Shown here piece after piece: positions 58,523-64,000 of a DNA stretch of 64,000 nucleotides. The stretch is from Larsenimonas rhizosphaerae (GTDB taxonomy: Bacteria > Pseudomonadota > Gammaproteobacteria > Pseudomonadales > Halomonadaceae), in NCBI RefSeq assembly GCF_023700005.1, contig NZ_JAMLJK010000002.1:310001-374000 (forward strand), read 5' to 3'. A program made the translations under genes and the position numbers. Each line of letters begins with the position of its first letter. Positions within the stretch are counted from its first letter, which is position 1. The notes under the pieces were generated by a model. That model made no database searches. It saw nothing but the letters and a program-made list of their open reading frames with translations, and had not been told where the DNA came from.

Positions 58523-59083
58523 GTGGAATATGCCTTTTATATTGCGGCGGCCGTAGCGGTGCTGTCGACACTCAGGGTCGTCACCAGTATCAATGCCGTG
58601 CATGCGCTTTTGTATCTGATCGTCTCGCTGATTGCGGTCGCCATGGTGTTCTTTGCTCTGGGAGCCCCCTTCGCCGGCGTGCTTGAAATCATCGTTTATG
58701 CCGGTGCCATCATGGTGCTTTTTGTCTTTGTCGTGATGATGCTCAATCTGGGGCAGGCATCCGTTGAACAGGAAAAGAGCTGGTTCAATCCCAGGATGTG
58801 GGTTGGGCCCTCGGTGATGGTGGCCGTGATGTTGATCGTGATGCTGGTGGCGCTGTTTGAAAGTCCGGGAACAGGCATGATTACCGGTGAGCTGATTGAC
58901 GCCAAGATGGTGGGCAAGGCGCTTTATGGCCCATATGTACTGATGGTCGAGCTGGCCTCCATGCTGCTGCTGGCTGGTGTAATTACGGCCTATCATCTGG
59001 GCCGGGATGACTCGATGCGGCCGACCCGCGAGATGAATGAGCCCAAACAGCGCCTTTCACATGATCACCGGGGGACACGATGA
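58523..59083 (+). CDS. nuoJ: NADH-quinone oxidoreductase subunit J
   Basis: NuoJ (186 residues) is a five-helix membrane subunit next to the E-channel. The conserved helix 3 block [20 protein letters not shown] contains the functionally important Tyr and Glu residues. The start may be the ATG at 58523. It overlaps nuoK by 4 bases. Confidence 0.95.
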   Translation: MEYAFYIAAAVAVLSTLRVVTSINAVHALLYLIVSLIAVAMVFFALGAPFAGVLEIIVYAGAIMVLFVFVVMMLNLGQASVEQEKSWFNPRMWVGPSVMVAVMLIVMLVALFESPGTGMITGELIDAKMVGKALYGPYVLMVELASMLLLAGVITAYHLGRDDSMRPTREMNEPKQRLSHDHRGTR

Positions 59084-59388
59084 ACGGATTACCCGTCGAA
59101 CATGGCCTTGTGCTGGCCTCGATCCTGTTTGTAATCGGTTTGGCCGGTCTTATGGTCCGTCGCAACATGCTGTTTGTGTTGATGTGCCTGGAGATCATGA
59201 TGAATGCCGCCGCGCTGGCGTTTATTGTCGGTGGCACGCGCTGGCAGCAGCCGGACGGCCAGATCATGTTCATCATGGTGATTACGCTGGCTGCCGCTGA
59301 AGCCAGCATCGGTCTTGCCCTGCTGATTCAACTATACCGCCGCTTCAGGACCCTGGATATTGACCAGGTAAGCGAGATGAAAGGATGA
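59080..59388 (+). CDS. nuoK: NADH-quinone oxidoreductase subunit K
   Basis: NuoK (102 residues) has three helices with two conserved membrane glutamates ([14 protein letters not shown] and [14 protein letters not shown]), needed for proton translocation. It is coupled by 4-base overlaps to nuoJ and nuoL. Confidence 0.97.
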   Translation: MNGLPVEHGLVLASILFVIGLAGLMVRRNMLFVLMCLEIMMNAAALAFIVGGTRWQQPDGQIMFIMVITLAAAEASIGLALLIQLYRRFRTLDIDQVSEMKG

Positions 59389-61241
59389 CGTTACTTCCTC
59401 TGGTCTTTATCTGTCCGCTGGTGGGGGCGCTGCTGCTGGCATTTCTGCGGGGCATGCCCCAGCGTCTGGCGGCGCTGATTGGTGTGGGCTCCATTGCCCT
59501 GTCTGCACTGTCTGTCGCCGTTATCGCCGTGACGTACCTTGGGGGTGATCACACGCCGGTCACCGTGACGCTCTGGCAGTGGATCTCCGTTGGCGATTTC
59601 ACGCCGCGTTTTTCCCTCTATGTCGACGGTCTGACGATTACGATGCTGGGTGTGATTACCGGCGTCGGCTTTCTGATTCATTTGTTTGCGTCCTGGTACA
59701 TGACCGAAGATCTGAAGGACGCCACCGGCTATCTCTATACCCGCTTCTTTGCCTACATGAATCTGTTCGTGTTCAGCATGCTGCTGCTGGTGCTGGCGGA
59801 TAATCTGATGCTGTTGTATCTGGGCTGGGAAGGGGTTGGCCTGTGCAGCTATCTACTGATCGGGTATTACTACCGTGACCTGGACAATGCCAGGGCGGCG
59901 TTCAAGGCGTTTATCGTGACGCGGGTGGGGGATGTGTTTCTCGCCATCGGCATGTTCATCTTGTATGCCCGGTTCCAGACGCTGGATATCCAGACGTTGC
60001 TGGCTCTGGCGCCGGAGGCCTGGAGCAAGGGCGACATGATGGCGGAGCTGGCAGCATTGATGCTGCTGGGCGGCGCGGTGGGCAAATCGGCCCAGTTGCC
60101 ACTGCAGACCTGGCTTGCCGATGCGATGGCCGGTCCGACGCCGGTATCGGCCTTGATTCACGCTGCCACGATGGTGACGGCCGGGGTCTATCTGATTGCC
60201 CGGACGCACGTGATTTTCGAGCTGGCACCGATGACGCTGGGTCTGGTGGGCATTGTCGGGGCGCTGACGCTTCTGATTGCCGGGCTGTCCGCTCTGGCGC
60301 AGACCGATATCAAGCGGGTTCTGGCCTACTCGACCATGAGTCAGATCGGCTACATGTTCCTGGCGTTGGGTGTTCAGGCCTGGGATGCGGCCATCTTTCA
60401 CCTGATGATTCATGCCTTCTTCAAGGCGCTTTTATTCCTGACGTCCGGGTCGGTGATCATCGCCTGCCACCATGAGCAGAACATGTTCAGAATGGGCGGG
60501 TTGAGAAAACCACTCAAGCTGGCCTATGCCTGCTTTCTGGTGGGCGGGTCGGCGCTGGCGGCACTGCCTCTGGTCACGGCCGGGTTTTACTCCAAGGATG
60601 AAATTCTCTGGCTGTCGTTCGCTTCCGGACATGAAGTGCTGTGGGCCTTTGGCCTGATGGGTGCGTTCCTGACCTCGGTTTATACCTTCCGCATGATCTT
60701 TATCGTGTTTCACGGGGAGGAGAAAACCAGGGCGCATGCTCCGCACGGACTGGCGCATCATCTACCGCTGGTCGTATTGCTGGTGCTGTCGACCTTTATC
60801 GGTGCCTTCATTCATCCGCCATTGGCCGGCGTACTGCCGGCATCGCCGGAGGGAGATGCCGAGGGGCTGCAACTTGTGCTGGAAGTGGTGTCTTCCATCG
60901 TGGCCATTCTGGGGCTGGGTATCGCGGCAGCTCTGTTTCTGGGACGTCGTCGATTGGTCAGTGCGCTGGTCAAAACGGACATCGGCCGTACGGGCTGGCA
61001 TTTCCTTCATAATGCCTTCGCGTTTGATCAGCTTTACAACATGCTGTTTGTAAAGCCCTTTCTGGCCATTGCCTGGTTGCATCGGGTGGATTGGATCAAT
61101 GCGCTGGTCAATATCTGGCCATGGCTTGCAAAGCAGGCTCACCGTGGACTGTCGGCCAGTCAGACCGGTCGGATCCGCTGGTACGCCGGTTCAATAACCG
61201 CAGGGGCGACCATCATGCTGGCGCTGCTGGTCCTCGGATAA
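59385..61241 (+). CDS. nuoL: NADH-quinone oxidoreductase subunit L
   Basis: NuoL (618 residues; E. coli 613) is the distal antiporter-like proton pump. Family blocks are [20 protein letters not shown] with the key Glu near 144, a Lys-containing TM7 ([20 protein letters not shown]), [20 protein letters not shown], and [20 protein letters not shown]. The C terminus includes the lateral helix that runs along the membrane arm. Confidence 0.97.
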   Translation: MTLLPLVFICPLVGALLLAFLRGMPQRLAALIGVGSIALSALSVAVIAVTYLGGDHTPVTVTLWQWISVGDFTPRFSLYVDGLTITMLGVITGVGFLIHLFASWYMTEDLKDATGYLYTRFFAYMNLFVFSMLLLVLADNLMLLYLGWEGVGLCSYLLIGYYYRDLDNARAAFKAFIVTRVGDVFLAIGMFILYARFQTLDIQTLLALAPEAWSKGDMMAELAALMLLGGAVGKSAQLPLQTWLADAMAGPTPVSALIHAATMVTAGVYLIARTHVIFELAPMTLGLVGIVGALTLLIAGLSALAQTDIKRVLAYSTMSQIGYMFLALGVQAWDAAIFHLMIHAFFKALLFLTSGSVIIACHHEQNMFRMGGLRKPLKLAYACFLVGGSALAALPLVTAGFYSKDEILWLSFASGHEVLWAFGLMGAFLTSVYTFRMIFIVFHGEEKTRAHAPHGLAHHLPLVVLLVLSTFIGAFIHPPLAGVLPASPEGDAEGLQLVLEVVSSIVAILGLGIAAALFLGRRRLVSALVKTDIGRTGWHFLHNAFAFDQLYNMLFVKPFLAIAWLHRVDWINALVNIWPWLAKQAHRGLSASQTGRIRWYAGSITAGATIMLALLVLG

Positions 61242-61264
61242 CGACATAAGGAAACGTGAACGTC

Positions 61265-62794
61265 ATGATCCTGCCTTTGCTCATACTCATCCCGTTTATC
61301 GGCGGCTTTCTGTGCTGGCAGACCGAACGCTTCGGGGTAAAACCGCCCCGCGTGATTGCGCTGATTACCATGCTGCTGGAGCTTGGTATTGCGCTTGGCC
61401 TGTGGTGGCACGGCGAATACCAGCTCGATGGTGTCATCGGTGATACTCCGAACTGGGTGCTTGAATTCCATGCGCCCTGGATCGATCGATTCGGCATCAG
61501 CTTTCATCTTGCCCTGGATGGCCTGTCGCTGATCATGATCATGCTGACCGGGTTTCTGGGCGTGCTGGCGGTTACCTGTTCCTGGGCTGAAATTACACGG
61601 CGGGTTGGTTTTTTTCACCTGAACCTGCTGTGGATCATCGGGGCTGTGGTCGGCATCTTCCTGTCGGTAGATCTATTTTTGTTCTTCTTCTTCTGGGAAA
61701 TGATGCTGGTGCCGATGTATTTCCTGATCGCGCTGTGGGGACACAGTGGATCGAAGGGGAATTCCCGTGTCCGTGCGGCAATGAAGTTCTTTATTTATAC
61801 CCAGGCGTCGGGCCTGTTGATGCTGGTGTCGATTCTGGGGCTGGTCTTCATGCATTACCTGCAGACCGACGTATTTACGTTCGATTATGCGGCGCTGAAG
61901 GACACCACCCTGTCCGAGCCGGCCGCCATGCTGTTGATGCTGGGCTTTTTCATTGCCTTTGCCGTCAAGCTGCCGGTGGTGCCACTGCATGGCTGGCTGC
62001 CTGATGCGCATGCCCAGGCGCCTACGGCCGGCAGTGTGGATCTGGCCGGAATCCTTTTGAAAACGGCTGCCTACGGCATGCTGCGCTTTCTGATGCCCAT
62101 GTTCCCCGAGGCGGCGATGCAGTTTGCGCCGATCGCGATGGGGCTGGGGCTGGTGGGCATCTTTTACGGTGCGGCCATGGCGTTTTCCCAGACGGACATC
62201 AAGCGCCTGATTGCCTGTTCGAGCATTTCACACATGGGATTTGTTCTGATCGGGATCTTCTCCAATAGCCTGCTGGCCCTGCAGGGCGTTATCGCCCTGA
62301 TGGTGGCTCACGCCTTTTCCTCGGCAGGATTGTTCATCATCAGCGGTCAACTGTACGAGCGGCTGCACACCCGGGACATGCGCGAGATGGGCGGTCTGTT
62401 CGGCAAGCTGGGCGCTCTGCCGGGATTTGCACTGGTGTTTGTGATGGCGACACTCGGTATGCCGGGAACGGGCAACTTCATCGGGGAATTCCTGATTCTG
62501 TTCGGAGCCTTTGAGGTAGAACCCTGGGTGGTGGTGGTCGCAAGTATCGGGCTGGTGCTGGCCGCGATCTATTCGTTGATCCTGATGCAGCGTGTGTACT
62601 TCGGCGCAGCCAAAAGCGAGGCTACCTATCGGGGACTGGATACACGCGAGTATCTGATGCTGCTGTTGCTGTTTGTGCTGACGGTGGTTGTCGGATTTTT
62701 CCCGCAGTTGCTGCTGGGCGTTACCGAGCATGCCATGAGCGAGATCCAGACCTGGGTCGCGACTGCCACCACTCCCTTGTCTTCAACACTGTAG
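61265..62794 (+). CDS. nuoM: NADH-quinone oxidoreductase subunit M
   Basis: NuoM (509 residues from the ATG at 61265) is an antiporter-like proton pump. The key Glu is in [20 protein letters not shown]; the Lys is in [40 protein letters not shown] follows. A GTG at 61256 only 3 bases after AAGGA is an alternative start; the ATG gives the normal N terminus [11 protein letters not shown]. Confidence 0.96.
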   Translation: MILPLLILIPFIGGFLCWQTERFGVKPPRVIALITMLLELGIALGLWWHGEYQLDGVIGDTPNWVLEFHAPWIDRFGISFHLALDGLSLIMIMLTGFLGVLAVTCSWAEITRRVGFFHLNLLWIIGAVVGIFLSVDLFLFFFFWEMMLVPMYFLIALWGHSGSKGNSRVRAAMKFFIYTQASGLLMLVSILGLVFMHYLQTDVFTFDYAALKDTTLSEPAAMLLMLGFFIAFAVKLPVVPLHGWLPDAHAQAPTAGSVDLAGILLKTAAYGMLRFLMPMFPEAAMQFAPIAMGLGLVGIFYGAAMAFSQTDIKRLIACSSISHMGFVLIGIFSNSLLALQGVIALMVAHAFSSAGLFIISGQLYERLHTRDMREMGGLFGKLGALPGFALVFVMATLGMPGTGNFIGEFLILFGAFEVEPWVVVVASIGLVLAAIYSLILMQRVYFGAAKSEATYRGLDTREYLMLLLLFVLTVVVGFFPQLLLGVTEHAMSEIQTWVATATTPLSSTL

Positions 62795-62801
62795 GGCCGC
62801 C

Positions 62802-64000
62802 ATGAATCTGACAACTTCACATCTGATTGCGCTTTTGCCGCTGATGCTGGTTTGCGCAACGGTCGTCATCGTCATGCTGGCCGTGGCCTGGCGTCGAAAC
62901 CACTTCATGAGTGCCACGTTGACGGTCATCGGACTCAATGCGGCCCTGCTGGCACTGATTCCGGCGGCTCAGGTGGCGCCGATTCAGGTGACGCCCCTGT
63001 TGATGGTCGATCATTACAGCCTGTTTTACATGGGATTGATTCTGGTCGCGGCTCTGGCCTGTACGACGCTTGCCTACGCCTATCTTGAAACCCTGCCGGA
63101 TCAGCGTGACGAGTTTTACATGCTGCTTGGATGCTCCGTGGCCGGTGCTCTGGTATTGGTGGCCAGTCAGCATCTTACGTCGCTGTTCATCGGGCTGGAG
63201 CTGATGTCGGTGCCGTTGTATGGCCTATCCGGATACGCTTTCAAGGAGCGCACGTCGCTGGAGTCGGGCATCAAGTACATGGTGCTGTCAGCCATGGCCA
63301 GTGCCTTCCTGCTGTTCGGTATGGCGCTGTTGTATGCCGAGAGTGGCACCCTGTCCTTTACTGGTCTGGGGCAGCAGTTGAGCGCGGGCGGCCTGGCCAG
63401 CAACTGGGTCATTCTAGGGGTCGGCATGATGGTGGTCGGGCTGGGCTTCAAGCTGTCCATTGCGCCGTTTCACCTGTGGACACCGGATGTATACGAAGGA
63501 GCGCCGGCACCGGTCTCCGCCTTTCTGGCTACTGTCAGCAAGGTGGCGGTGTTTGCAATGCTGATGCGGTTGTTCAGCCTGGCTCCGGCCACGGCGGATG
63601 GCTGGCTGCATACCATCATTGCCGTACTGGCAGTGCTGTCGATGGTTGTCGGTAACCTTCTGGCCCTCATGCAGAGCAACCTCAAGCGGATCATCGGGTA
63701 TTCCTCGATTGCCCATCTGGGGTATCTGCTGACTGCGCTGGTAGCCAGTGACGGGCTGGCTCTGGAAGCCACGGCCGTGTATCTGGTGACCTATGTCGCG
63801 ACGGTGCTGGGGGCCTTCGGAGTGATTACCCTGGTTTCAAGCCCGTATCGAGGTGCCGATGCCGGACTGTTGTACCACTATCGTGGCCTGTTCTGGCGCC
63901 GCCCTTACCTGACGGCCGTACTGACGGTCATGATGCTTTCGCTGGCAGGCATACCCATGACGGCCGGGTTTATCGGCAAGTTTTATGTGTTCAGTGTGGG
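62802..64000 (+). CDS. nuoN: NADH-quinone oxidoreductase subunit N (partial)
   Basis: NuoN, the third antiporter-like subunit, runs off the window after 399 codons (E. coli 485). Blocks seen are [20 protein letters not shown] (key Glu), [20 protein letters not shown] (key Lys), [20 protein letters not shown] and [20 protein letters not shown]. It starts 7 bases after nuoM and closes the standard nuoA-N order. Confidence 0.96.
   Translation, partial: MNLTTSHLIALLPLMLVCATVVIVMLAVAWRRNHFMSATLTVIGLNAALLALIPAAQVAPIQVTPLLMVDHYSLFYMGLILVAALACTTLAYAYLETLPDQRDEFYMLLGCSVAGALVLVASQHLTSLFIGLELMSVPLYGLSGYAFKERTSLESGIKYMVLSAMASAFLLFGMALLYAESGTLSFTGLGQQLSAGGLASNWVILGVGMMVVGLGFKLSIAPFHLWTPDVYEGAPAPVSAFLATVSKVAVFAMLMRLFSLAPATADGWLHTIIAVLAVLSMVVGNLLALMQSNLKRIIGYSSIAHLGYLLTALVASDGLALEATAVYLVTYVATVLGAFGVITLVSSPYRGADAGLLYHYRGLFWRRPYLTAVLTVMMLSLAGIPMTAGFIGKFYVFSV

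Overview
The window is a 64 kb chromosomal segment of a gammaproteobacterium with about 65 closely packed genes. It has no rRNA, tRNA, insertion sequence, prophage or CRISPR array that I can see. Gene content and order suggest a member of the Halomonadaceae (Halomonas/Kushneria-like): grpE-dnaK-dnaJ, the argH/lptM-lysA-dapF-DUF484-xerC-yigB block, hemCDXY, a fused nuoCD in a complete nuo operon, and an aromatic-acid cluster. The family assignment is inference from memory of gene neighbourhoods, not from a search.

Layout. 1-4110: heat-shock operon grpE-dnaK-dnaJ with two clear sigma-32 promoters and a strong terminator. 4141-6723: nuclease-fold hydrolase, dsbA, engB and a small membrane protein. 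6820-12813 (minus strand): argH, then lptM-lysA-dapF-DUF484-xerC-HAD phosphatase, almost all translationally coupled. 12941-17303 (plus): hemC-hemD-hemX-hemY with promoter and terminator. 17385-21826: membrane-anchored glutamate-synthase-like protein, DUF4202 protein, MATE exporter and DUF2780 protein. 21827-22270: a 444-base gap that holds a candidate small RNA on the minus strand and the promoter region of a D-lactate dehydrogenase gene.

23839-40015 is the accessory, catabolic part. A tripartite tricarboxylate transporter (tctCBA) is divergent from a quinate/shikimate-type dehydrogenase and a type II dehydroquinate dehydratase. Next comes a nearly complete protocatechuate branch of the beta-ketoadipate pathway: pcaR, pcaB, pcaIJF, a fused pcaDC, pcaQ, pcaHG, then pobR and pobA. 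4-Hydroxybenzoate is converted by PobA to protocatechuate, ring-opened by PcaHG, and carried through PcaB, PcaDC, PcaIJ and PcaF to succinyl-CoA and acetyl-CoA. Two regulators of different families each have a recognisable operator: PcaR (IclR) has GTTCG-N5-CGAAC in front of pcaB and pcaI, and PcaQ (LysR) has ATAGCC-N4-GGTTAT in front of pcaH. The shikimate-type genes and the transporter may form a quinate/shikimate entry route into the same pathway.

40254-49087: a periplasmic FKBP-type isomerase, a TIGR02444 protein, the ABC-F factor YheS, a small lipoprotein, a three-gene unit for 3-hydroxybutyrate/acetoacetate metabolism (patatin-like protein, acetoacetate decarboxylase, 3-hydroxybutyrate dehydrogenase), dtd, a tandem universal stress protein and thiD. 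49379-64000: the complex I operon nuoA-B-CD-E-F-G-H-I-J-K-L-M-N; nuoN runs off the end of the window.

No wholly new multi-gene system stands out. The most interesting candidates are the small RNA at 21958-22060, the transporter plus shikimate-type gene pair next to the pca cluster, and the mixed PcaR/PcaQ operator architecture.
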